Shown here: positions 35,496 to 48,184 of the stretch, one piece after another | Numbering within the stretch: position 1 is the stretch's first letter | Layout: every line of letters starts with the position of its first letter | DNA from: Dreissena polymorpha | Lineage: Eukaryota > Mollusca > Bivalvia > Myida > Dreissenidae | Assembly: GCF_020536995.1 (NCBI RefSeq) | Contig: NC_068360.1 | Coordinates: forward strand, 18,878,589 to 18,942,588 | Direction: 5' to 3' | DNA: 64,000 bases | The notes under the pieces: model-generated | Databases searched by the model: none | What the model was told of the DNA's origin: nothing | The model's input: only the letters and a program-made list of their open reading frames with translations | Position numbers and translations under genes: made by a program

Positions 35496-36008
35496 TTTAA
35501 AGGGATCTTTTTCACGGTTTGGTAAATTGACAAAATTGAAAAAAGTTGTTTCAGATTCGCAAATTTTCGGTTAAGCTAGATATTTGTGAGGAAACAGTAT
35601 TACTGAACATTTTTCCATGGTCTAATATAGCCATTATTTGCATCTTTTGACGGTTTAAAAACCTAAAAAATATCAAGCGTTGCAACGCGAAACGATTGAA
35701 TGATTTGGAGAGTTCTGTTGTAGTCGTTTAAATTTGTGAAACTACGATGATTGCTTATATAAAGTTTAAAATACGCATGTTATGTATGCTTGGCAGGATA
35801 GCTCAGTTGGCTAATGCGTTTTTACTTCAGGATTCCGGGCGACACTGGTTCGAGCCCTGCTGCGGGCTACTTCTTTTTTTCCTTTTTGAATTTTTATTTT
35901 AGATTTTTTTACTGGAACTTTTAAAATGTAATGTTCACATTTATCAATATAAAGCATTTAATGGCAAACTTCAAACCATGCCAAAATCTGTAAAAAGAAC
36001 CCTTTAAA
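35496..36008. mobile_element. TTAA-flanked TIR element carrying a tRNA-like sequence
   Basis: Ends are inverted (tttaaagggatctttttcac and gtaaaaagaaccctttaaa) and flanked by TTAA on both sides, the piggyBac-type signature. The middle includes attcgcaaattttcggtta and gcgttgcaacgcgaaacg (an internal palindrome), then a pol III type tRNA-like segment. About 510 bp. Confidence 0.75.
35793..35863 (+). tRNA. tRNA-like pseudogene inside the TTAA element
   Basis: gcaggatagctcagttggct is a clear A-box with a partial acceptor strand, and ggttcgagccctgctgc gives a B-box and a partly matching 3' acceptor. T-stem mismatches and a non-standard anticodon region make a functional tRNA unlikely. A T-run follows, which would end pol III transcription. 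Confidence 0.5.
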
Positions 36009-36312
36009 CATGGCAATGTTTCAAACACGGGAGCATGAAGTTGCAACAATAAAAATCTTTACAACTAAATATAAGTTTTTGGTATAAAGTTCAAAATATT
36101 ATCGTAGACCCTACTCCGAGAACTTTAACGCCCATCAACGACTAGTATTGGTGGAAGCAATATAAAGATTTTGTGTGTCACTTTTGTTTGTCAATAATCC
36201 TGTCCACAAAAAAAACTTGTGCACTGCACATATAAATTAAAAATTGGTTTACCCACTCGACAAATATTCGTGAATGGCGATGGTGGCCGATAACATGGTA
36301 GATTAGTGGTGT

Positions 36313-36566
36313 CGCGTTCTGAGAAAACTGGGCATAATGCCTGTGCGTAAAGTGTCGTCCCAGATACGCCTGTGCAGTTCGCAAAGGCTAATCACTGACG
36401 ACATTTTCTGCTTTTATGACATTTTCGTTTAAATGAAGTCTCTTCTTAGCAAAAATCCAACTTAGGCGGAAAATGTCGTCCTTGATTAGCCTGTGCGGAC
36501 TGCACAGGCTAAGCTGGGACGAAACTTTACGCACATTCATTAAACCCCATTTTCACAGAGCACGGC
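36313..36566. mobile_element. Inverted-repeat MITE with hybrid ends
   Basis: The left end gcgttctgagaaaactgggc matches the 20,943 family, but the right end, read inward (gtgctctgtgaaaatggggt), matches the 30,626 type. The interior has the usual cctgtgcggactgcacaggc palindrome. Confidence 0.8.
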
Positions 36567-38478
36567 CTATATATAATTAAAGTTAAGTTGGCATAATTTG
36601 TTAGTTAACATTAATCTTCACTTTAAAGGACTGACAAATGGTCAAATACATAGTAGATACAATTTTAATATATTGTTATGTAAGTATTGCGCCAAAGAAA
36701 ACGTCTGAAAACAACGCAAACGGGTAAAAAATCAGCTGTTCGTTTTTGTACAAAGCTGACCTCTGTACTCATCGTCCGGGTTATGAGTAATTTATACTGC
36801 ACGATATTTACAGGGTTGTGCGTTTTTGTATGCAACCAAATACGTATTCGAGTCATCCATGATGATTGCATTACACTAACGACACATAGGATACATGATT
36901 TTTTTCCTTTATCCGTTTGTTCAATTCAAATAACGACCAACTAGTTTGTAAACCATGATACATCATGTCGGTGTTCACTTAAGTTATCCATTTTTATGAC
37001 GTAGATCTACTCAAATAATTAGTTTCAAATGCGCAACTTAAATATAACTTTGTATGTGTTGTTGTTAAAAATGACGCGTAAAGAAGTTCGAAGATGAAAG
37101 TTTCAACATCCTTCATCTTTCAAAATAATGTTCATGGGACATATTGTTAGAATTTACATGGAAATACTTAAGCTTGCACGATGTCTATCTTATTGAACCA
37201 GCCAGTTTAAAAGCTCCAAAATCTCTTTGGATAACACGGTTATTGTTGTTTTGTATTGCATCTTAGCTATTTTTCTAAGTTTTTGATTTTGCAAGACGGA
37301 TTTCACAAAAAGTTGCATAATTTCTGACATTTAAATCAACGAGAAAAACCCATATTATGAGGGACATACACTCGCAAACTAAGGACTCCTAACATAAATT
37401 GCGCAACAAATACAGAAAGAAAAGATAAAACTCAATACGTACTATGTATTATATGTTGAGAAATACTAAATGCTTACATTCGCTAATGTTATATTTACGA
37501 CAAGTGACTAATGATACAATTCCATACAATACTATACGACACAATACATAAAACGCAACACTAAACATTAAAAAACTGATAAAAACTGGTGTCATCCTCA
37601 ACGTCCATTTCAAGCATTTGTTCTTTAACCCGTGTTCAGATGCTAAATATGTATCTTTTCAGATTTTTTAAAATTTCTCTCGTTTCATTTTTTGCACTTT
37701 TTCAAATTCTACCAAGTTAAATAAATCGATAACCGGCTGTATTGACAAGTTAAAAAAAAAACGGAAAAAAAACAACAATACAAAGTTGCCTGCCATTTTT
37801 GGCTTTCGTTATTTACATTTTAAATCACTTTCTTTGACCCACGTAAAAGCGCAGACAAGGAAAGCTCCGGGGATCGCAGCATTTATTGACAGCGATTGAA
37901 TTACAAATAAAATGTGAACTATTAGACGCTGTGATGGGCCGTAATAATAATAGGTAATACAACTGAACAATAATAGGCAATAAAGCACTTTCAAGTTTAT
38001 AAATGACTTCAACTACTTTATAAATAATTTATTAGTGCATAAGTTTTGACAACTATGCATTTGTTTGCAAACCAGTAGTATTATTTTACAGATTCAGCAT
38101 GTTTAAAGATAACGAACTTAACGCACTTTACTATTGGTATCAAGAGTTTCAATACGTCATGAAAGGTCAATGACCGCCACCGCACGTTTATGACCCACTT
38201 TATAAAATGGTGCAATTACATGCTTTACCGCGACTGAAGACTCGTTAGCTCGACTGTGCCCGATATATTTGTTTTCCATGTTTGTTATTTCCGCTCGGGA
38301 CAATGACCTCAAATACCATTCGAAAAGTGCGCTGTGTTGTACACACGGCCCATGTAGTAAGTTCGCGACCGATCAAATACTGTGCAGTACGCGTCAGAGG
38401 GCGTGATCTTATTCTTTAAAAAAACCCAATTAACCACATTGTCGAATTAACATTTTCTCCTTTTTGTCGCATATTCCT
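36567..38478. other. No feature recognised
   Basis: AT-rich DNA without supported coding potential. Open frames of 67-85 codons here show no domain. Confidence 0.5.
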
Positions 38479-38700
38479 TCTTCTTCATCATCATCATCAT
38501 CATCATCATCTTCTTCTTCTTCTTCTTCTTCTTCTTCTTCTTCTTCTTCTTCTTCTTCTTCTTCTTCTTCTTCTTCTTCTTCTTCTTCTTCTTCTTCTTC
38601 TTCTTCTTCTTCTTCTTCTTTTTCTTCTTCTTATGATTATTATGATTATTATGATTATTAAATTTATTATTATTACTACTATTACTATTATTATTATTAT
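38479..38700. repeat. (TTC)n microsatellite with TCA and ATT/GATTAT flanks
   Basis: A pure pyrimidine TTC run of about 110 bp preceded by (TCA)n and followed by (GATTAT)n and (TTA)n. Frames of poly-Ser, poly-Lys or poly-Arg are repeat translations. Mirror-symmetric polypyrimidine DNA can form triplex. Confidence 0.95.
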
Positions 38701-39690
38701 AATGGACCCGGGTGCTAGACCTGGCGGGAGCAATGTTTTGCTTTGCTTTGAAAATATGTATGTTTCTTATATTTTTGTATCTATGTGATGTTTCGGCAAA
38801 CTTAAAACAATGCAAACATCAGTTAATAAGTCCTTTTCAATTGTCTTTGTCATCGGTGAACATGCGATCTTGATATGTCAAGTCAAGATAAAATATGTTA
38901 CCAAATAATTCGTTCTCAATGGCGTATGAGTGTGGTTGTTTTTTAAGATTAAGCACATATCCATAAACTAATGTCGAATGTTCTGATTTAAAATGACCAA
39001 CGACATGAACAAACATTAAGAAAACAAAGCGCTGAAGGCATCATAGTCGTTCCCTGTTTTGTAAACATATGCCAGTGTAGTACTGCTCTTTGGTGTAAAC
39101 CCAACTTCGGTCTTTAAAACCAAAAAGCGTTTGCTTTTTGCTCAACACCAAAGTGCGTTTAATTACTACACATATATAATGAAACGAAACGCACTTTGGT
39201 TATGCCTGGTCTATCTATTCGCATTCAGACAATTCCATCGTCGTCACCATCATCATCGTCGTTGTAATACTTCGGCATTATACATTTGCTTTGATCTGAA
39301 AATATCAGGAATTATCATGTCTGGTTTCAGAATTATTGCTGTTAAACATGTGATTAATACTTCCATAATGATAATAAATGTATCGTGTTATATATGCAGA
39401 TACTTGTAATAACATAATTATAATATGATGATAATGACGATACAATTTTGAAGACGAAGACGATTGAGATAATTGCGGGGTAATAATGTTGTTGTTGTTG
39501 TTGATATTAATAATGGACATGATGGTGAGGTGGCGTTTTCAGTTTTGTTGTTGTAGTTCATGCTGCTGATGATGTTGATTTTCTGCGGCTGATGATGACG
39601 ATGATGATGATGGTGAGGAGGTTGAGAATAAGGATAAAAAGGAAGACGTTGAAAAGCATTATGTACCACTGCACTCCAATTTAATGTGTC
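38701..39690. other. No gene; weak trinucleotide-rich patches
   Basis: Contains short imperfect (GTT)n and (GAT)n stretches around 39,490-39,620; otherwise nothing supported. Confidence 0.5.
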
Positions 39691-39942
39691 TTGTTCTGAT
39701 AAAACTGGGCATAATACATGTGCGTAATGTGTCGTCCCAGATTAGCCTGTGCAGTCCGCACAGACTAATCAGGGTCGACACTTTCCGCCAAAACTTGATT
39801 TTCGGTAAGGAGGGACTTCCTTGAAACTAAAAATACCATTAAAGCTGAAAGTGTTATCCCTGATTAGCCTGTGCGGACTGCACAGGCTAATCTGGGACGA
39901 CACTTTACGCACATGAATTAAGCCCAGTTTTCTCAGAACAAA
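39691..39942. mobile_element. Inverted-repeat MITE (dreissenid type)
   Basis: Ends ttgttctgataaaactgggc and gcccagttttctcagaacaa. The interior cttgattttcggtaaggagg then gacttccttgaa is shared with the palindrome copies. Confidence 0.85.
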
Positions 39943-41217
39943 ACACTAATGTTCGATCACTTACCAAAAAATCGAACATAATGCACGGTGTTTAATATTT
40001 AAGTATGGGTAAAAGCAAAGTGCGTTTCTATGTTAACTTACTTTGGAATTAAACACCAATGATGGGTTGAAACAAAAGTGTGGCCAAGCGTTTGTAACGC
40101 TTTTCATAGATAATTTAGCATAACCGTGTATTACCGACATAGGGCTTAAACTGTATTGTAGTGCTTTTGCTTTTATAGGTCCCGGGTCCGATCCCTAGGA
40201 CAGTCATATGTTTTATATTTCTTTTTTTTCTTTTATAATTATTGAAAAAAAAGCGTTTGATAAGTAAATTAATGCAACGCTATGTACACAAATACAAAAA
40301 TATATGAAAAAAATACTTTAAATCATTGACTGTACTGTAGCAATGTCATTTTTAACACTTTCTGCATGTTTTTAATACAAAATATTGTTCATATATCTAA
40401 GCAATATAATACATTTAATCGCCTCCAGGACAACTCAATTTTCACTGAAGTCAAACGTAGTGAAATTTATCTTATCTCAATAATCTTGCGAGTTCAACGA
40501 ACCGAGACAGTTAAAATGTTTTGAAACGCAACCGGTTTAATGTGATTATTGGCGTCGAACTGAGGTGCGGCGACTAGTATGTAATACTTTTTTTTTCGCT
40601 AATGGGAGGAGAAGTTATTTTACGGATAAATGTCTATATTTTGATTTAAGAATATCTTGCATAGTGGTGATTTTTGTGTAAATTAGTGTAAAGAAGTACT
40701 GCATTTGTGCCTATTTCATTTACTACAACATTAATTGCCAATAATGCAAAGCTTATTCTTTTTATTAATAACTGATCACAGGGACTGGGCAATAATAAAA
40801 GATCACAGGGGCTGGGCAAATACGCGAACCGGTGAAACTTTCTGGTTTTGTATAAAAACAAAACTTTTTTGTTCCACTATCCTAGCAACCACCTAGTTAC
40901 TAATAAAGGCGCCATAAAGCGCGAAGCGCGACACGTATTATTAATTGTAATAATGAGTCTTGATAAAGGAAGCAGCCGCTTATCAATGAGGAGCACCATC
41001 ACAGCACCCCAGTCTCATTATTATCAAGTTCTCCTACATTTTTTAAAGAACCACATATAGAAGGCCGCAGGCCTGACCCGTATCTTGCCAGTGGTATGAA
41101 CCCTTTGGTATGGACCTTTATTCCCGCTCACTATCCAGCGTTAAAATTCCGGGTTTACATTTAAACCGACTATTAAAAGCTTATTAATATCTTAATTAAA
41201 AGGTGTTTTTTTCAAGC
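39943..41217. other. No gene recognised
   Basis: AT-rich. A B-box-like gggtccgatccc at about 40,187 may belong to a worn SINE. Around 40,777-40,820, gatcacaggg(g/a)ctgggcaa occurs twice. Confidence 0.45.
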
Positions 41218-41288
41218 GGTTCCGTAGTGTAGTGGTTACACGCTCGCTTCATATGTGAGAGGCCCAAGGTTCGAGCCCCAGTAGATTC
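41218..41288 (+). tRNA. tRNA-like pseudogene or SINE head
   Basis: ggttccgtagtgtagtggtt (A-box, valine-tRNA-like) and ggttcgagcccc (B-box) flank a paired anticodon stem (ctcgc/gtgag) with loop ttcatat (CAT). The acceptor and T stems do not pair well, so I do not call a functional tRNA. Confidence 0.45.
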
Positions 41289-42572
41289 AAATTATTTTAT
41301 TTGTGTTCTCTGTTAACTTTTTGTTTTGATGTAGACATTTAAGTTTGAATAAATATGCTGTTTTATTGTAACCATTTTTTGCTTTTATTATGCCCATGAA
41401 ATATATGTGTGAGAGGGTGGGGGGTTCGTAAACACATTAAAACTTTTACAGTGTTTTTATATCAATGAGTACTCAACCCCTATCGTAAATGAGTCAGGTA
41501 AGAATACGTTCAGAATCATCTCCCATTGAAATTGAAAAAAATATGAAATTACGCTTACAAGATGAAGCAGATTTTTTAAAACCTACACAGTTCTGTTCCA
41601 TTAATGAAAACTGCACACGGATGTCAGTAAAAAAAGGAAACCAATGTAAATAAAATGAACTATGAAATGTTTGGGGGTTACAACACAAAATCATAGATAA
41701 TGGTTATTTGGGAGTTATTACACAACTTCATAGATAATGGTTATTAGGGGGTTATAACACAAAATCATTGATAATGGTTATACCAGTATCTTTTTCTATT
41801 TTGTTTAAAATAATCGGCCAATAAATTAATATTTACAGTAGAAAAAAATCGTTCCATGTAACTTCATTGAGTGCCGTTTACACTGAAATTCCCGACGCCC
41901 TTTGATGCGTTGCAACAATACTTATCTTGTATATAATACAATGTTTTGATCCGCATGAATACTGAAGAGGTGTGGCCATAAGTAACCCTCACAATTACCT
42001 TCATTGATTTCCGTTGTATATGTAAGTTTGCGCGTTCCGTGTGAGATTACGTGTTGACTTTACAGTTCGTATATACCCCGGTGGTAATATTGTATGACGT
42101 AAATTATATTTTGCAAAGCGTTTGAGTGATTATGTCGATTTTTCTTATAAAGCTATCCTACATTTTTTCTCCTGCTTGTTCAGCAGAAGTTTCCACGTGT
42201 TTATATTAGCAGACATAACATTTCGCCATTAACGATGTCGGTATATTTATTAATGATATATAAAAAACACTATCCATTGGTTGCGTAATGTGCCTGTAAC
42301 ACTTGAGTGATTCTTAATAATCTGAGAATAATCTGTCCCTTAGAAACCTCTAAAACTTAGTGTTGGTTGATTTTAAGCAAGGGGAAGTAATCGCGGGCAG
42401 TGTTTTGTGAGGGTTCGTTTCAAAGTTTATGAGGTCCTTCCGAGCCATTGGCTGCATTTTGTGAGGGCCCGGTGTGTGACCCACCACTCCTACCTAATTT
42501 ACTATTTTACTCACGAAAGTTGGGGCGAATATTAAATGTTAGCTGCAATGTCTAGCCTTTTCATTTTATACT
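41289..42572. other. No gene; short local tandem copies
   Basis: At 41,670-41,775 a unit of about 40 bp (gggggttacaacacaaaatc then atagataatggtta) occurs three times. Nothing else supported. Confidence 0.5.
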
Positions 42573-42733
42573 GGCGTTTTTTGCCGTGGGAGGAAGCCGG
42601 CGTACCGGGAGGAAACCCCACCTGTCTGGTATGATGACCACCAACCAAACTCACATGCTTCCGGAAACGGGGATTGAACCCGAGTTGTGTGGGGTATAAG
42701 CGCGTTTACCAACCACTGCGCTAGACGGACAGC
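42573..42733 (-). mobile_element. tRNA-derived SINE with conserved central block
   Basis: On the minus strand: head ctgtccgtctagcgcagtgg (A-box), gggttcaatcccc (B-box), then gtgggg-tttcctcccggta and cgccggcttcctcccacg, the kind of conserved central domain seen in long-lived metazoan SINEs. The tail is not clear. Confidence 0.65.
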
Positions 42734-43295
42734 TGCTGGCAGTGGTTTGATTTTACCTGACCTATTTACAGCCTCATATTCTTAATGACTATATGAGCTG
42801 CGCGAAAAATAACGCGTTATTATTACGTAGCATAGCGTACAATACAAATCATACATATATGTTCTTTTACGCGACACTTTAATTCAGACCTTGTTTATGG
42901 ACTGTTTTGCTATTTAGGATCTGCTCATTTTTTTTCTCAAGTTTACACGTTATTCACAATATATGCAAATTTGGGAATAGATGTCATGGACGAACTAAAA
43001 TCTCCGCCTTAAATGATTCAACATTTCTACAGAGTTTGATGAATCTTAGTCATTTCATGCTACGGCCAAATGTAGATGTAACATTGATGGTTCGCAGGAG
43101 AACACCGACAAAGTCCCATGTGTTAAATGCATGCAGTCTTGCGTATTGTACAATCTATATTTTAATTCGTATCACCAGTCGAGAATCGACATGGGTGTTC
43201 TAAAATTTAGTTTATTTCGCAATCGCTTAAGCAAATGTTGATATTACTTTTGATCAAGTATGATGGATCGAGAAATTGCTAATGTGACGCTTGTT

Positions 43296-43439
43296 CAGGG
43301 TTGTAGCTAGCATTTTTTTAGTTTTAGGCCCGGATATGATACTTAAAAACGGGGGTCCGGGGGTATTCCCCCGAAAAATTGTTATGCCCCCGGATCGAAT
43401 GATCGGGGGTATATTGTTTTTGGCCTGTCTGTCTGTCTG

Positions 43440-43470
<31 letters not shown>

Positions 43471-44276
43471 CAAAACTTTAACCTTGGTTAAAGTTTTGCG
43501 ATAACTTTTGCAATATTGAAGATAGCAACTTGATATTTGGCATGCATGTGTATCTCTAGAGCTGCACATTTTGAGTGGTGAAAGGTCACGGTCAAAGTCA
43601 TCCTTCAAGGTCAAAGGTCAAATAGGGCTTCAAAGCGGCGCAATAGGGGGCATTGTGTTTCTGACAAACACATCTCTTGTTTAATCCAATAACGCATGTG
43701 GTGAGATTTAAAGCATATCTAGACAAATATAAGATAAGAAAATATAAGACTTTGGCATGTTCTTCTTTGATATTTTACTGTTTTATCGCAATGTCAGAGA
43801 ACACAATTTTGTTTATGTTCGGCATCAAGGGACCAAACCGACCCGGATTCAGTCAATGGATCGGGATACGGGGGAAGGTGCTCCATTTTAAATTTTCGCG
43901 GTCATAAACATCATTCGAAATGTTTCTTAAAAATCCAACGAAAATCGAATACAACTTACTGTAGTGTTGAAAGGGAGACAAGTAGATCTACATGTAGATT
44001 TATGAAAACTTGTAACAGCAAGTCACGTGAAAAGAAGCGAGCTTGAATTTATGCACATAGAAAGAAGTAGAGTTGATAATTGGAAGATATGTCCTTTGAA
44101 CACGACCAGAATCCATTGTCTGAGGATTATGTCAATATGAAATGCAAATTTCTAACACCTCGCCCCCTCAGGGTCAACATTTAAATGCGTTTTTCGAAGT
44201 TGAAGCATTTTGTTTTCATGTTTCAAAAATAATTGTAGGCCCTGGCCAGCTGGGCCTTATAGCAGCTACGCCCCTG
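43296..44276. mobile_element. hAT-like non-autonomous element, about 980 bp
   Basis: Inverted ends cagggttgtagctagca and atagcagctacgcccctg; CAGGG followed by GTAGCT is typical of hAT-type termini. No matching 8-bp flank is visible (cgcttgtt versus aagtcgtc), so the insertion is old or the ends are worn. A family C repeat is nested within. Confidence 0.55.
43383..43682 (+). repeat. Family C repeat nested in the hAT-like element
   Basis: 5' hairpin atgcccccggatcgaatgat then cgggggtat, gtctgtctgtctgtctgtca chain, gatagcaacttgatatttgg, gcatgcatgtgtatctc, aaggtcaaaggtcaaatagg, then hairpin gtgtttctgacaaacac and atctcttgttt at the 3' end. Confidence 0.8.
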
Positions 44277-45843
44277 AAGTCGTCTTAATCGTAATGAACA
44301 TGCATGTATGTGTTTAAGCTTTGTGCATATAATGTATATTTAAGAACTTGCAATGGTGGCCTATTGCTCTCTTTGCACTGTTTTTTTCCTTAAGCGATGG
44401 TATTGTGGGTCAAATCGAGTTCAACGGGCTTTGTGTTCGTTTTCAAGACCTTCAATTCAATGGTGGACATATACATATACATTGTACACAAATTATAGTT
44501 TATTTAAATATGAATTTTGCAAACATTATATATTTGAAAAAATAATTTAAAGCATATTTGAAGCATGTTTATGTTTATTCATAAAATCTCCCCTTTAGCA
44601 ACACTTAGAACAGATTTACTCGAATTCTTTTGCACCTTAGTTTTTCCATTGCGAAAACTGCAAAGCGCTGCCCCTTTTACCAACGCAAGTTGCTGCTTCC
44701 GCTTGAAATCACTTCCAGGGTAATACGCATGTCTGAGAGTCCACCGTCAGCAGGGAGAATCATCGCCGCCGCCGGGTGGCTTTTGTGACGTAGTAACACC
44801 ATTTCATCTTTAGATAAATCTTAATTTTAGTAAGTACATTTACCAGATTTCATCATCTTATACATACATACTTTACCTCCAGACCGGAGTTTAATTAAGT
44901 ACAGAAAGCGATGTACTTGTTCAATATATTTATTGACATGTTTTGATACAACTGTCTAGTCTTTATTATTAAAACTTCCTGTATTACAGTAAACAAGTGC
45001 ATTCTTCGTTCATACAACTGCACTCTTAAGGGTTATAATCCACAAGATTAAATTCTAATCTTCTTTGAATGAACAGCTAAATCCTTGGTTTAACAAGTGA
45101 TTTTTAATATTTATTACATATAACAAATTGATAAAGTTAAGGTTACACAACTAAGCTTTAAGTTAATTGTCCAGTAATTATTTATCATAAACACAATGTT
45201 CAGATTTATTTCATAGCAAAAAATTTATATCGAGACGAAAGAAACGTAACTCGTGCATTTTTATTTTTTCCATTTTGACTTTAGCGTTCAGTTCCGTTTT
45301 CTACATGAGACGATTTTAAATCTAGAAATCCGTCAGTGTTAAACGTTTATTCGTAACATCATTTAATATACTACTTTGTTGATTGTATAATATTGTACTG
45401 CAAGATATAATTTTTTTAATGTTTGAAAGAACAATGGCGCTTGACTTAATTGAGTAAATCTTATTTTCTTAATTTGATGCAGTTGCAAGATTCGAAAATT
45501 ACACGTGCTCCGCGCAAACGTGTACACTGCGGTGCATTTGTTTACAGTTTGTTTTTATTATTTTTTATATTAAATGTTTTGCTTTAAAATTATACGGATT
45601 TTCATTACTCAATTTCAATCAACGATATTACATCGTTCCTATCTATATACACTTCTACAATATTACATTATACAGAAGATGATGGGATATTAGTCTGTGC
45701 AACAAAAGAACCATAATTTGTAAAAGAACTATTTAGGACAAAATCGGACGTGTTTATCGTTACCGCTTGCAGATGTCGTTCTCTGCATCACGCAACTGTA
45801 TCGGAATAGTGGTATCGTTTGGCTTCACATCATGCAATTTTGC
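44277..45843. other. No feature recognised
   Basis: AT-rich; open frames of 65 codons at 44,348-44,550 begin with a hydrophobic stretch but have no domain or paralogue here. Confidence 0.45.
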
Positions 45844-46058
45844 TTAACCCTTTGCATGCTGGGTAATTTGTCTTCTGCTAAAATGTCGTCTGCTGAATTT
45901 CTAAAATTAGCATTTTCTTCGATTTTTTTTTCAAAGAATACTATCAGAATAGCAAACAGTTTGGATCCTGATGAGACGCCACGTTCTGTGGCGTCTCATC
46001 AGGATCCAAACTGTTTGCAAAGGCCTTCAAAATTCGGTTCCCGCACTGAAAGGGTTAA
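45844..46058. mobile_element. TTAA-bounded MITE with long internal hairpin
   Basis: Ends ttaaccctttgcatgc and ctgaaagggttaa. Inside, the strand tttggatcctgatgagacgc and its exact inverse flank a loop of about 4 bases. The 79-residue frame across it is not a gene. Related to 46,417-46,644. Confidence 0.8.
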
Positions 46059-46416
46059 TATCGAAGCCTAAGTTTATCAGCTTGTAACATACTCTTCATC
46101 GACACAAAGAAGTCCTCGGCAATGTTGCAGACAATGCAGGAGTGGTGAAAATATTGTGCATCATGATCTTCTTCAAGTCCGTTATCTGTACAAATGTAAC
46201 GCTTCATAATACAACCAAATGTAAAGTAAAAGTATCTTGTTTTTAAACATTCAACAGAAGCTTGATATCTGGAAAATACTGTTATTTACATACCAAGATT
46301 TTTTTATCATGACTGATGTTCATTTTTTCGAAGCATTTAGTGTAATTGTAATTTAGTAACGGTACAGTGATATTCGACCTCTGCAGAAACCTCGCTTCAT
46401 AATCCGGTCATCATTT

Positions 46417-46644
46417 TTAACCCGTTCATGCCTAGTGGACTCTCACATCCTTCTAAATGGGATTATTTTATTTCCAAAATTAAGGGTGTCTAGTATATTT
46501 ATTTCTACATTTAGAATATTTCTTACAGAAATTCCTTTAAGCAAACAGCGCAGACCCTGATGAGACGCCGCATTATGCGGCGTCTCATCAGGGTCTACGC
46601 TGTTTGCCAAGGCCTTTTTCTAGACGTTAGGCATAAATGGGTTA
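46417..46644. mobile_element. TTAA-bounded MITE with long internal hairpin, second copy
   Basis: Ends ttaacccgttcatgcc and ggcataaatgggtta. Internal arms agaccctgatgagacgccgc and gcggcgtctcatcagggtct are exact inverses around attat. It shares gatgagacgcc and gtttgcaaaggcct-type ends with 45,844-46,058. Confidence 0.8.
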
Positions 46645-47477
46645 CTGAGCATACCGACATTCCGTGATCATATCTTATGTACTCTTATGTACTCAAGACG
46701 TTATTCCGGTTTGTTAGTTCAAATAAACGACCATACATGTATACCGAGTGTCATTATACTATTCACTTGTTGAGTATTAGCAATAATCTGTTGTGTCTAT
46801 TTGTTAATAACAGTGACTTTATCTTTCAGATTTTGCGAAAAAACAACAACAAAACAACACAGGAAGTCGTACATAATCCTCGTATAACTCCTTATGTAGT
46901 AACCTATGGAACTTTCTGAGAGATCGCAGGATCCAGTTTTATCTTGTTTAACTTTCGGTTAATCTGAATTGTTCAAATGGACAGACAAACGGACGAATAA
47001 ACGAAAAAGGTGATTGGCATACATATATATTGCAAGCGTAAAGCTTAATGTATATTCGAAGAATTATGATATTATATTATGAACTATTCGAGTTATTGCC
47101 AATTAAAGTTGTTTTTCTGCTTGCATAACATTAAACTGACCTTTGACCTCTGGTGAAAAATGTAATTGCAGAATCCTAACATTTTTCGCTCATACCAAGT
47201 TTCCCCCAAGTATTATTAGTAATTACGTTACCTTACTCGGACTAACCTCTTCGTTTTTTTTATATAAATAAGTACTCGATTGATCAATAAACGCGGTATA
47301 AGCGCAATGATTTTCGCCCAGTACGGACATTTGTTTAGTTAAGTATATAAAAGGTAAAGAAACACCATGAAGATAAATTGTGCTTTGCATTTGATATCAC
47401 ATTTAAAGCTATCAGACGTTTCAAAGCGTGAAGTAAGGATTAGCTTCTGGGTCAGGCTTCTAAAATCCTAGCTGAGT
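46645..47477. other. No feature recognised
   Basis: AT-rich; nothing supported. Confidence 0.5.
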
Positions 47478-47765
47478 CAACATGTGAGAAAGAAGTCACG
47501 TTAATCGATTATATTGTTGACGTTAATTCTTTACAACGCAACATGTGAGAAAGAAGTCACGTGCACCAATCGTATTGTTGACGTTCATACTTTTAAACGC
47601 AGTGGGTCAGCAGGTGAGAAAGATGTTAAACGGACGGAACTTTTTGTCGACGTTCATACTTTTGAACGCACTGGACTGTTCAACGCACTGGTCAACATGT
47701 GAGAAAGCAGTCACATTATCTGATCGTATTGTCGGAGTTCATACTTATAAACACACTACAGTTTC
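47478..47765. repeat. Minisatellite, about 65-bp unit, 4-5 copies
   Basis: Unit: aacatgtgagaaagaagtca then cgt, an interval ending tcgtattgttgacgttcata, then cttttaaacgca. Overlapping frames are repeat translations. Confidence 0.85.
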
Positions 47766-48184
47766 GTGAGACCAGTCCTTCTAAACGGTATATTCGCTGT
47801 GAAATATAAGTTATTTTGTTTAGTCATTATTCATGGAACCATTTATCAACGTTACAAGCATTGTTTTCATTCAAATCACAGCTTTGGTATACTTCCAATT
47901 GTTTGAGATTCCTTTCGAAAGCACGTCTTTGCACTTGGTGAGCTTCAAAAATGCCCCAGTGCTCTGTTAGATGCTGCACAACACTACATCACAGGGACGT
48001 ACGAACTCTCTAGGGGAGGGGGTGATTGAGGGGGTGGGGGCTCGGTTGGTTTGGATTGCACGGACAGCTTTGGCTGATTATGGAGATATTAAATTATTAC
48101 GAACACAGGGTCGGAAATATATCAATGATAAATCATTGATGGTCGTGATCGTGCGATTGCGTTTTATGTTGATTGGATTGTGAA

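Noticed and set aside
38447-38815. 122-codon frame with long poly-Lys (and poly-Ser, poly-Arg frames on the same stretch)
   Set aside because: Translation of the (TTC)n microsatellite.
41218-41288. Functional tRNA-Met or tRNA-Val
   Set aside because: A- and B-boxes are good but acceptor and T stems do not pair; treated as a SINE head or pseudogene.
45832-46071. 79-codon frame
   Set aside because: Lies wholly in a TTAA-bounded MITE and reads through its hairpin.
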